The position numbers and the translations under genes are program-made. The notes under the pieces were generated by a model. It ran no database searches, had not been told where the DNA came from, and saw only the letters and a list, made by a program, of their open reading frames with translations. Below, in pieces: positions 7,783-14,579 of a stretch of DNA of 17,365 nucleotides (position 1 is the first letter of the stretch; every line of letters begins with the position of its first letter). Source of the stretch: AE-B3B sp964543295 (GTDB lineage Bacteria; Aerophobota; Aerophobia; Aerophobales; AE-B3A); assembly GCA_964543295.1 (NCBI GenBank), contig CAZIXA010000047.1, forward strand, positions 1-17,365, in the 5' to 3' direction.

Positions 7783-7998
7783 ATGAAAAAAAATATACAC
7801 CCCGCTTACTATGAGACAATTATTAAATGTGCCTGTGGTGCAGAATATAAGACAAGGTCTACCAAGAAGAACTTACGTGTAGAAATATGCTCCCGTTGCC
7901 ATCCTTTCTTTACTGGTAAGCAGAAATTTCTTGACAGCGGAGGAAGAATAAAAAAGTTCCAACAAAAGTATCAACAACCACCCTCCCAACAAACCTGA
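7783..7998 (+). CDS. rpmE: Large ribosomal subunit protein bL31
   Basis: Seventy-one-residue ribosomal protein of the 50S subunit. KKNIHPAYYETIIKCACGAEY at the N-terminus and FFTGKQKFLDSGGRIKKF towards the end are typical. Cys16, Cys18, Cys36 and Cys39 make this the zinc-binding (C+) type. AGGAG (7772-7776) lies six bases before the ATG, and the gap to rho is 9 bp. The rho-rpmE pair is common in bacteria. The frequent next genes prfA and prmC do not follow; prmC is instead in the opposite-strand operon at 14580-15479. The gene meets the LysM gene end to end, 46 bp apart. Confidence 0.97.
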   Translation: MKKNIHPAYYETIIKCACGAEYKTRSTKKNLRVEICSRCHPFFTGKQKFLDSGGRIKKFQQKYQQPPSQQT

Positions 7999-8034
7999 AG
8001 CCCGGCGAAATACCTTATCTTTTCTGTCTGCTAC

Positions 8035-8057
8035 ACCTCCTTATTTATTCCGGAGGT
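8035..8057. terminator. Weak hairpin between convergent genes
   Basis: ACCTCC (8035-8040) can pair with GGAGGT (8052-8057) around an 11-base A/T-rich loop. It lies where rpmE and the LysM gene converge and overlaps the last codons of the latter. There is no clear U-run on either strand, so it is at best a poor bidirectional terminator. Confidence 0.2.
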
Positions 8058-8881
8058 ATTACCAATCGCTGACCTGGATAGACAACATTCGGATTAGCAA
8101 TCTTATTCTTGTTCGCCTCGTATATCTTTTTCCATTTGGAAGGGTCGTTGTAAACATTTTCGTGTCCTGAGATACGCCAGAGACTCTCACCTTTCTTCAC
8201 TTCGTAAAGCTTCCCGATTTTTTTCACAGGGTAGAGCTTTTTAGGCTTAAGTTTAAGAGGTTCTTTTCCCACCCGCTGTTCTAGGGCTCTTACCCTCTTT
8301 TCCAGATTGTTTAGCTTGGCAAATAGTAGATCTGTCTTCTCCTGTGTCTCTCTTGCTAATTGTTTGATTTCCTTTCTAGCCTGATCAGCCTCCATTTTTG
8401 CAGTGGCGGCCATTTCTTTAGCCACGGAAACACTGGTCTGAAGATCTTTCACATCTTCCTTCAGAACCTGATGAATCTTTTCATGACCTCTTACTTTTTC
8501 CTGTAGGGTAGTCACATCTCCCCGCAGAGTAGTCATATCTCCCTGTAGTTTCTTATTAATCTCCATCTGTTCTTCCGCTCTACGGGCTATTTCTCTTGCT
8601 TCTATGGTCGTCATAAGCCCTTCTGCCATTTTTGCTCGCCACAGCCCCAGCTTGGCCAGTACAATTTCCTTAAACTCAGCAGCTCTCAATGCCGTATCTA
8701 CAGAAAGTTCTTTTGCTTCTGCTGCAATCTTTCCGGTCTGAACGACTTCCTTCTGAAGTCCCTCCCATTTGGCCAAGGCCTCCTCTAGATTTATGGAAGG
8801 CTGCTCGGCCAATCCAATGCTGCTCATCAAAAACAATCCGGTTCCCAAAACTAAGACTCCTATTCCAGCATTCCTAAGCAT
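8045..8881 (-). CDS. Exported coiled-coil protein with C-terminal LysM domain
   Basis: Predicted cell-envelope protein of 278 residues. A signal peptide (about 1-26; hydrophobic core GIGVLVLGTGLFLMSSIGLA, then EQ) is followed by a long, charged, mostly helical region with heptad character (about 90-205). A C-terminal LysM domain (about 225-276; VKKGESLWRISG, then YEANKNKIANPNVVYPGQRLVIP) should bind peptidoglycan. The ATG at 8881 was chosen over a GTG at 8890, because AAGGGGG runs directly into the GTG but sits at proper distance from the ATG. A 21-base imperfect tandem repeat (8508-8528, 8529-8549) encodes two similar heptads, GDMTTLR and GDVTTLQ. It lies downstream of another exported coiled-coil gene on the same strand. 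I do not recognise a named family beyond the LysM domain. Confidence 0.85.
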   Translation of the reverse strand: MLRNAGIGVLVLGTGLFLMSSIGLAEQPSINLEEALAKWEGLQKEVVQTGKIAAEAKELSVDTALRAAEFKEIVLAKLGLWRAKMAEGLMTTIEAREIARRAEEQMEINKKLQGDMTTLRGDVTTLQEKVRGHEKIHQVLKEDVKDLQTSVSVAKEMAATAKMEADQARKEIKQLARETQEKTDLLFAKLNNLEKRVRALEQRVGKEPLKLKPKKLYPVKKIGKLYEVKKGESLWRISGHENVYNDPSKWKKIYEANKNKIANPNVVYPGQRLVIPPE

Positions 8882-8967
8882 CTTCTTCACCCCCTTGAAG
8901 ACTTATTTACCAAATAATTCTCACATTTATGAGCCTCAAACGTTTTGTTCTCTCAATGTTGTTTTAG

Positions 8968-8996
8968 CCATCGGAATTTTATTGAAACTCCGATGG
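8968..8996 (-). terminator. Hairpin downstream of the coiled-coil repeat gene
   Basis: CCATCGGA (8968-8975) and TCCGATGG (8989-8996) form a perfect 8 bp stem, extendable past an A-C mismatch by three more pairs (TTT/AAA). It lies 64 bases after the repeat gene's stop and 87 bases before the LysM start. On the minus strand it is followed by CTAAAAC rather than a U-run. It may therefore be a 3' end stabiliser, an attenuator or a Rho-assisted terminator rather than a classical intrinsic one. Confidence 0.45.
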
Positions 8997-9060
8997 TCTT
9001 ACAAAACACGGGAAATACGTTTTATTAAATCGGCTCTTTCCACTTCATTCTCAAATGATC

Positions 9061-10054
9061 TTAGTCACAACTTATTACTACAGCTGTGGCTATTAGAAAT
9101 CCAAGACCGAGAAGCACTCTCTGACCTTTAAGTTTTTTGATGGTGGCAGCTTGCTTGTCTCTGGTCATCTTGAGTGAATTTACCTCTTCGTTTAGTTTAC
9201 CTGTTACCTTAAAGAAATTATCCGTGATCTGCTTGATGGTTCGAGCCTGCTCGGCATTGGTGGCCTTGAGCGAAGCATTGGCAGCCTCGAGTGAAGCATT
9301 GGCAGCCTCGAGTGAATCCAGTTTGCTGTTGAGTTCTCCGGTTACCTTAAAGAAATTATCCGTGATCTGCTTGATGGTTCGAGCCTGCTCGACATTGGTG
9401 GCCTTAAGTGAAGCCAGCTCCTCACCAAGCTTCCCGGTTACCTTAAAGTAGTTATCCGTGATCTGCTTGATGGTTTGAGCCTGCTCGGCATTGGTGGCCT
9501 TGAGGGAAGCATTGGCAGCCTCGAGTGAATCCAGTTTGCTGTTGAGTTCTCCGGTTACCTNNNNNNNNNNNNNNNNNNNNNNNNNNNNNNNNNNNNNNNN
9601 NNNNNNNNNNNNNNNNNNNNNNNNNNNNNNNNNNNNNNNNNNNNNNNNNNNNNNNNNNNNTAAAGAAATTATCCGTGATCTGCTTGATGGTTTGAGCCTG
9701 CTCGGCATTGGTGGCCTCGAGATTAGTGTACGCTGCTTTAAGACGATCGAGCTCACCTCCCAACTTTTGAATTTTTCCCGAATAGACATTGGTGACCTCT
9801 TTAATCTTTTTGGCTTGTTCGATATTGATTGCTCTTAGCTTTTTGATCTCTGCCTCTAGTTGGCCGGTTACTTTGAAGAAATTATTCTTCATCTGCTCGA
9901 TTATCCATATCTGATCAGCAATTGCCGCTTTAGCTTCTACGAGTTGTTCTTTCACCGACTTTTCTTGGGCCTTGACCGGCATCTGAGTCCAGAGAATACC
10001 GAATGCTAATAATCCTACCATCCCACATCTTTTCAAAAAAGTCTTCCTTAACAT
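9061..10054 (-). CDS. Exported coiled-coil repeat protein, interrupted by assembly gap
   Basis: Predicted membrane-anchored, extracytoplasmic coiled-coil rod; no named family recognised. The ATG at 10054 follows a strong GGAGGAGG. The product begins with a signal peptide (MLRKTFLKRCGMVGLLAFGI..., ending near VKAQ). A central helical region repeats a unit containing EQAQTIKQITDNFFKVTG. It ends with a single hydrophobic segment (VLLGLGFLIATAVVISC) one residue before the stop. Unit lengths are 32, 39, gap, 39, 32 and 46 residues. With the 100 Ns in place the frame is broken. With them removed, the flanks join as TTTA|AGGTAACC, which rebuilds the repeat (FFKVTG), and the gene is one 297-codon ORF. 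The true number of units is unknown. A consensus promoter lies at 10190-10218. Confidence 0.8.
9203..9866 (-). repeat. Tandem coding repeats varying by whole heptads
   Basis: The sequence GTTACCTTAAAG (plus strand) recurs at 9203, 9341, 9437 (same start, then a TAG variant) and 9554, where it runs into the gap. A diverged copy, GTTACTTTGAAG, is at 9867. Spacings are 138, 96 and 117 bp, that is 46, 32 and 39 codons, differing by 21 bp. One heptad is duplicated perfectly: GAAGCATTGGCAGCCTCGAG at 9272 recurs at 9293 with a 21-base period. Copies 9203, 9341 and 9437 are nearly identical over their first 60 bases, implying recent expansion or homogenisation. Confidence 0.92.
9561..9660. other. Assembly gap of exactly 100 N
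   Basis: One hundred consecutive Ns, a round number typical of an unknown-length scaffold join. It falls inside a tandem repeat. The base before and the base after it join without loss to give the repeat consensus and an open frame (394 + 500 coding bases = 894, divisible by 3). The real insert is therefore probably zero or a whole number of codons, most likely whole repeat units. Confidence 0.95.
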
Positions 10055-10183
10055 TTCTCAGAACCTCCTCCGTTCGTTAAGTATTTTTTAAAAAACCTAC
10101 CTTTCACCTCCTTTCCCAACAAATCAGCAATTTTTTACTTAACGCCCACCTGTTTATGTGTATTGTCGAATATCTTCGATTTT
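10055..10183 (-). promoter_or_regulatory. Structured leader of the coiled-coil repeat gene
   Basis: The predicted leader is about 130 nt. Near its 5' end is a small hairpin, TCGAA-loop-TTCGA (10166-10179). Further on, CGTTAAGTA and TACTTAACG (plus-strand arms 10075-10083 and 10136-10144) form a 9 bp inverted repeat with a 52-base loop, extendable through A6/U6 pairing. The loop contains AAAGGAGGTGA, a near-perfect Shine-Dalgarno sequence not followed by a usable start. The gene's own GGAGGAGG lies just downstream of the stem, so folding could affect translation. This is inference from base pairing only. Confidence 0.4.
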
Positions 10184-10189
10184 GAACTT

Positions 10190-10218
10190 ATTTTAACAAA
10201 CCCTCTCCCAACTGTCAA
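10190..10218 (-). promoter_or_regulatory. Sigma-70 promoter of the coiled-coil repeat gene
   Basis: On the minus strand TTGACA (10213-10218), a 17 nt spacer and TAAAAT (10190-10195) form a near-consensus promoter. Transcription should start near 10183. It separates the repeat gene from leuC, so these are likely different transcription units. Confidence 0.65.
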
Positions 10219-10340
10219 GCATTTTTCTAAGGGTATGTCCTCAAAAACTTTTCCCACCATAATATCAGAGCAAAATATTCAAGATTAATTTTTGGTATTC
10301 ATTCTGATTCTTTCTGCTACCGGCATCATTTTCTTCACTT

Positions 10341-11621
10341 TTATTTTACCTCATCAGGACCTGCAATCCTGCCCTTAATTGATGAAGCAGCGGCTACCGC
10401 TGGACCAGCTAGATAAACTTCACTTTCAGGATGACCCATTCTTCCTCTAAAATTACGATTGGTAGTGGCAACTGCCACCTCCCCTTTCCCCAGTACGCCC
10501 ATATGTCCTCCAATACAAGGTCCACAGGTGGGAGGACTAATCAGCGCACCTGCCTCTGAGAAAATCTGAAGTAATCCTTCTTTTAGAGCCTCGAGGTAAA
10601 CCAAAGGAGTAGCTGGAACGATTATCAGCCTAACCTCTGAATGGACTTTCCTTCCTTTCAATATTTCTGCAGCAACTCTCAGGTCTTCCAGACGACCATT
10701 GGTACAACTACCTATAACCGTCTGATCGATGGCTACTGACCCCACCTCTGATATTCCCTTAACATTGGCGGGTAGAGAGGGTAAGGCCACCTGAGGCTCA
10801 ATTTTCCTAACATTGTAATCCCTCGTCTCCAGATATTCAGCCTCAGGATCACTGTAATAAAGGCTAAAATCCCTTTCTCCCTTCCCCTTAATATAATTTA
10901 AGGTAATCTCGTCTGGCTCGATAATGGCATTCTTAGCTCCGGCTTCTACAGCCATGTTACACATGGTAAATCGCCCTGCCATGCGCAGCCTGGAGAGAAC
11001 CCTGCCGGTGAATTCCATACTCCGATAAGATGCTCCATCAACCCCTATATCCCCAATTGTATAAAGGATCAGATCCTTGGCACCAGTCCATGGCTGAAGC
11101 TCACCATAATATATCAACCTAATGGTTGAGGGAACCCTAAGCCAGATCTTACCGGTGATCATGACAGCAGCTAGATCTGTACTGCCTACTCCACTGGCAA
11201 AGGCAGCCAAAGCTCCAGCAGTACAGGTATGAGAGTCAGCTCCTATTACCAGATCTCCCGGGAGAATCAGTCCTTTTTCCGGGAGCAAAACATGTTCTAT
11301 ACCAGAGGCTCCTGCCTCAAAATAATGGGTGATATTTTGGCACTGCGCAAATTCCCGGACCAATCTGCATTGGTCTGCCGTGATTACATCCTTATTGGGC
11401 GTGAAATGATCGAGTACAAAAGCCACTTTTTCTGAATCAAAAACTCGTTGTCCATCCCATTGCTCAAACTTCTTTATGGCCAAGGGGGCAGTAATGTCGT
11501 TAGCAAATGCAAGATCGACTTGAGCCTCGACAAATTCTCCTTCTTTCACCTCGGTGGTTCCAGAATGAGCAGCTAGGATTTTCTCAGTAATGGTCATCGG
11601 CATCGTGAAACCAAAAGTCAT
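10341..11621 (-). CDS. leuC: 3-isopropylmalate dehydratase large subunit LeuC
   Basis: Aconitase-family [4Fe-4S] enzyme subunit that isomerises 2- to 3-isopropylmalate in leucine synthesis, with a separate small LeuD subunit. The 426 residues match the shorter archaeal/bacterial type rather than the ~466-residue proteobacterial one. The cluster ligands are Cys306 (GSCTNGR), Cys366 and Cys369 (PPTCGPCIGGHMG). Other conserved stretches are LDHFTPNKD (70-78), VIGADSHTCTAGALAAFASG (125-144) and ATTNRNFRGRMGHP (385-398). The ATG at 11621 has GAGGT six bases upstream. No leuD, leuA or leuB is in the window; homoaconitase, a close relative, cannot be excluded. It has its own promoter downstream of rodA. 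Confidence 0.88.
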   Translation of the reverse strand: MTFGFTMPMTITEKILAAHSGTTEVKEGEFVEAQVDLAFANDITAPLAIKKFEQWDGQRVFDSEKVAFVLDHFTPNKDVITADQCRLVREFAQCQNITHYFEAGASGIEHVLLPEKGLILPGDLVIGADSHTCTAGALAAFASGVGSTDLAAVMITGKIWLRVPSTIRLIYYGELQPWTGAKDLILYTIGDIGVDGASYRSMEFTGRVLSRLRMAGRFTMCNMAVEAGAKNAIIEPDEITLNYIKGKGERDFSLYYSDPEAEYLETRDYNVRKIEPQVALPSLPANVKGISEVGSVAIDQTVIGSCTNGRLEDLRVAAEILKGRKVHSEVRLIIVPATPLVYLEALKEGLLQIFSEAGALISPPTCGPCIGGHMGVLGKGEVAVATTNRNFRGRMGHPESEVYLAGPAVAAASSIKGRIAGPDEVK

Positions 11622-11642
11622 TCCTATACCTCAGGTGCATTC

Positions 11643-11670
11643 AATATACAGAAGGATATAAAACTGTCAA
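11643..11670 (-). promoter_or_regulatory. Sigma-70 promoter of leuC
   Basis: On the minus strand TTGACA (11665-11670) and TATATT (11643-11648) are separated by 16 nt in the 54 bp between rodA and leuC. The start would be near 11636, leaving a leader of about 15 nt that just holds the GAGGT ribosome binding site. No attenuator or T-box leader fits in that space. Confidence 0.65.
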
Positions 11671-11675
11671 GAGTT

Positions 11676-12743
11676 CTATTCCCTGAATCTTTTTACGCTG
11701 AGCAATAATCCCATCCCCAGAAAAAACATTATAATAGAACTTCCCCCATAGCTTACCAGAGGTAAAGGCATACCGGTAACAGGCATGATCCCTGTCGTCA
11801 TTCCCGCGGTAATAAAAACCTGGAAAAATAATAGAATGATCAGACCACCACTTACCAGTCTGGTAAAACCATTGGTAGATTGTCTAGCTATCTTCATGCC
11901 TCTAGTTATAATGACAAAATACAGTCCTAAAAAAATCCCTGTTCCAATAAACCCCCACTCTTCACCAATACTGGCGAATACAAAGTCCGTAAAGGGTTGA
12001 GGAAGAAAACTGAGCTGGGTATGAAGAGCTCCTCCAATACCTTTGCCTGCTAATTTTCCTGAGCCTAGAGCAACCTTAGACTGTAGGACGGCCCACCCTG
12101 TGCCAAGAGGATCTCGACCGGGATTCAAAAAGGTCAGAATACGCATCTTTTGATAGGGACGTAAAAATAAATAAAAAAATGGAGAGGAAGATGCCCCTAT
12201 TCCCAGAATGGTAAGGAGCTTTCTCGGAGAGACACCGGCCAAAAAGAGCATCCCCAGCCAAAGTGGAAGCAAGACAAGAGCACTTCCCAGATCAGGTTGC
12301 AGGAAGACTAAGATAAGGAAAGGGAAAGTAAAACAAAAAGATAGACCTATTTGTCTCCATCCTATATTATCCTTGGTAGCCAGCAACTTAGCTAAAACAA
12401 TGATGAGGCTGAGTTTAGCAAACTCAGAGGGCTGGAAACTAAATGTCCCCAGCTTGAGCCACCTCTGTGCACCATGTGCACCTTCTCCTCTAAATAATAC
12501 CAAAAAGAGGGTAATAAAAATTGCCAAATAAAAAAGATAAGCTACCTTCTCCCATAGACTGATCCGAAGATAAGAGAATAGAAATAGCAGTCCCAATCCT
12601 ATCCCTATCCAGGCTATCTGGCGGAAAAAATAATAAGACTGATGGAGAAAAGAAATGGTATAAAGATGGAAAAGTCCACCCAGAGAAAGAGCTAAGACCA
12701 TTAATAGAAGCAGCCAATCGTATGGCCGAGAATCAGTGTACAT
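11676..12743 (-). CDS. rodA: Rod shape-determining protein RodA (SEDS glycosyltransferase)
   Basis: Peptidoglycan glycosyltransferase of the SEDS family that polymerises lipid II during cell elongation, paired with PBP2. The ATG at 12743 gives 355 residues (MYTDSRPYDWLL...) and overlaps the PBP2 stop by 11 bases. An upstream TTG at 12791 would add 16 residues within mrdA and is less likely. About ten membrane segments are visible. Family motifs include GAQRWLKLGTFSFQPSEFAK, FLQPDLGSALVLLPLW (with the conserved Asp), FVFASIGEEWGFIG and the C-terminal PLPLVSYGGSS. Shine-Dalgarno is weak, so coupling to mrdA is likely. FtsW and SpoVE are relatives, but pairing with PBP2 favours RodA. Confidence 0.94.
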   Translation of the reverse strand: MYTDSRPYDWLLLLMVLALSLGGLFHLYTISFLHQSYYFFRQIAWIGIGLGLLFLFSYLRISLWEKVAYLFYLAIFITLFLVLFRGEGAHGAQRWLKLGTFSFQPSEFAKLSLIIVLAKLLATKDNIGWRQIGLSFCFTFPFLILVFLQPDLGSALVLLPLWLGMLFLAGVSPRKLLTILGIGASSSPFFYLFLRPYQKMRILTFLNPGRDPLGTGWAVLQSKVALGSGKLAGKGIGGALHTQLSFLPQPFTDFVFASIGEEWGFIGTGIFLGLYFVIITRGMKIARQSTNGFTRLVSGGLIILLFFQVFITAGMTTGIMPVTGMPLPLVSYGGSSIIMFFLGMGLLLSVKRFRE

Positions 12744-14499
12744 TTTTTTCGAAGATCTGGGAAAAAATTTTTCCGGTAATCTGGGAAGCAATCTGTATAT
12801 CTTCTTCTCGATTTTCTATCAAAACCACGATAGCCAGACGGAGATGAGTAGATGAAGCATAGCCTATAAACCAATTATGGGGTTTCTCGCCTTCGGATAG
12901 CTCTGCCGTGCCGGTTTTCCCGGAAATTTCCACTGTTTTATTTTCTGCCCGCCAACCTGTCCCTTCCCGTACTACGCCTCTTAAGGATCTTCTTAGAAAA
13001 TTGAGTGTAGCTGAAGACAAAGGAACTCTTTCCATCTTTTGGGGTTGAAATTCCTTAATAAGATCACCTCTCGGGCCTACTATTTTCTTTATCAAATAGG
13101 GCTTAATCAGGTATCCTCCATTGGCTATAACGCTGATGACTTTGAGCATTTGAACCGGGGTAACTAAGATATACCCCTGTCCAATGGAAAGATTGACTGT
13201 GTCCCCTCCATACCAGGCCTTCCCTTTGTGTCCTTTCTTCCACTCGGGAGTGGGTAAAAACCCTGGCTTTTCAGACCCAAGGTCTATACCGGTGGGCTTG
13301 CCTAAACCAAAGAGGCGAGCATATCGGATTATTCGTTTTACTCCCAGGCGCAAACCCAGTCGATAAAAGTAGACATCGCAGGACTGGATAAGAGCCTGTT
13401 CCAGATTTATTTCTCCATGACCTTCTTTTTTCCATCCCTTAAACACTCGGTCACCAACCACTAAACTCCCTCCACAAAAGAGGGTATCCTCTTTGCTAAT
13501 GATTCTATCCTCTAGAGCTGCTGAGGCGGTTATTACTTTAATAGTAGAGGCAGGAGGATATTCTCCCCTGATAGCTCGATTCTCTAACGGATGTAAAGGT
13601 TCATCTCTTAATCTATTCCACTCACTTTCTGATATACCCCAGGAAAAGAGATTTGGATCAAAGCTAGGGTGACTCACCAGAGTGAGAATCTCCCCGGTAT
13701 AAGGATCACCAATCAATACCACTCCCTTCCTCTCTCCCAACTCTTTTTCAGCAATTTCCTGCATTCGAAGGTCGATGGTTAAGTAAACGTTATAGCCCGG
13801 GAAAGGATCTTTCTCGGAAATTGTTCTTAAGGCGCGGCCATGAGCATCTACTTCTACTTGTTTACCCCCCTTTTCTCCTTGTAGATAGCTATTGGATGTT
13901 TTTTCTACTCCCATCTTCCCCACCAAATCTCCCGACTCGATGCCATAGCCAGAACTCCGGGAAAGCTCGGCCCGGCTCACCTCTCCCAGGTGACCAAGAA
14001 GGTGAGAGGCTAGTCTACCGTAAGGATAGGTACGTACTGGTTGAGCAATAATGACTACTCCGGGAAATTCTTCCTCTCTCTCCAGGAGAAAAGTTACTGC
14101 GGACATACCCACATTTTTTTTCAACACCACAGGTTTAAAAGGATTGGAGGCCCTGCCAATTCTTTCCAGAATAGCCTTTTTATCTAGCTTTAAAATTTTA
14201 GCTAGATGATCAAGAAGATGGTCTGGATTGCTCACATTGGAGGGAATTACCCCTACTGAAAATGAGGCCTCATTTTGAGTTAACTTCTCACCGTTTCTAT
14301 CCAAAATAAGACCACGGGTAGAGGGAAGAGGAAGGAGTTGAAAGCGAGAATTCTTAGAAATACGAAGATATCTTTCTCCCTCTATTAGTTGCAGCCAGGC
14401 CATCCTTGCCAGAAGAATGAGAAAACCGCAGGCTATGACAACCCATAAAATCTTAATCCTTGTCTCAAATCTCTCTCTTTCGCCTCTTACTGGAACCAA
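12733..14499 (-). CDS. mrdA: Penicillin-binding protein 2 (class B, elongasome)
   Basis: Monofunctional D,D-transpeptidase that crosslinks peptidoglycan during elongation, acting with RodA. The 588-residue protein has an N-terminal membrane anchor (about 17-37), a PBP dimerisation domain (STRGLILDRNG 60-70; GRLASHLLGHLGEV 161-174) and a C-terminal transpeptidase domain. The active-site motifs are Ser318-x-x-Lys321 (PPASTIK), Ser373-Cys-Asp375 in the SxN position, as is common in PBP2, and Lys528-Thr-Gly530. The start is TTG, with GGGGAG (14506-14511) six bases upstream; the next in-frame Met lies inside the anchor. mreBCD, the usual upstream neighbours, are absent; prmC precedes it by 80 bp. 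Confidence 0.95.
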   Translation of the reverse strand: MVPVRGERERFETRIKILWVVIACGFLILLARMAWLQLIEGERYLRISKNSRFQLLPLPSTRGLILDRNGEKLTQNEASFSVGVIPSNVSNPDHLLDHLAKILKLDKKAILERIGRASNPFKPVVLKKNVGMSAVTFLLEREEEFPGVVIIAQPVRTYPYGRLASHLLGHLGEVSRAELSRSSGYGIESGDLVGKMGVEKTSNSYLQGEKGGKQVEVDAHGRALRTISEKDPFPGYNVYLTIDLRMQEIAEKELGERKGVVLIGDPYTGEILTLVSHPSFDPNLFSWGISESEWNRLRDEPLHPLENRAIRGEYPPASTIKVITASAALEDRIISKEDTLFCGGSLVVGDRVFKGWKKEGHGEINLEQALIQSCDVYFYRLGLRLGVKRIIRYARLFGLGKPTGIDLGSEKPGFLPTPEWKKGHKGKAWYGGDTVNLSIGQGYILVTPVQMLKVISVIANGGYLIKPYLIKKIVGPRGDLIKEFQPQKMERVPLSSATLNFLRRSLRGVVREGTGWRAENKTVEISGKTGTAELSEGEKPHNWFIGYASSTHLRLAIVVLIENREEDIQIASQITGKIFSQIFEKNVH

Positions 14500-14579
14500 A
14501 ATTTACTCCCCAAAAAACTTTTCGTGCGGCTCTGGTGCCACCCCCTGATCTCTCAATTTATCTAATGAGATTTTTCACT

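Noticed and set aside
7931..7960. TTGACA inside rpmE as a promoter
   Set aside because: No TATAAT-like hexamer lies 15-19 bases downstream.
9203..9600. CRISPR-like array
   Set aside because: The regular repeats are in-frame coding repeats with conserved, not unique, spacer sequence and unit lengths of 96-138 bp.
9137..9838. Plus-strand frames across the coiled-coil repeats
   Set aside because: They are antisense to the repeat gene and open only because of its biased repeats; they have no ribosome binding site and no domain.
10270..10340. Short minus-strand frame MMPVAERIRMNTKN after leuC
   Set aside because: Fourteen codons, no strong ribosome binding site and no recognisable motif; most likely chance.
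12743..12791. Longer rodA start at TTG 12791
   Set aside because: It would add 16 charged residues inside mrdA with no ribosome binding site; the ATG at 12743 fits the family N-terminus.
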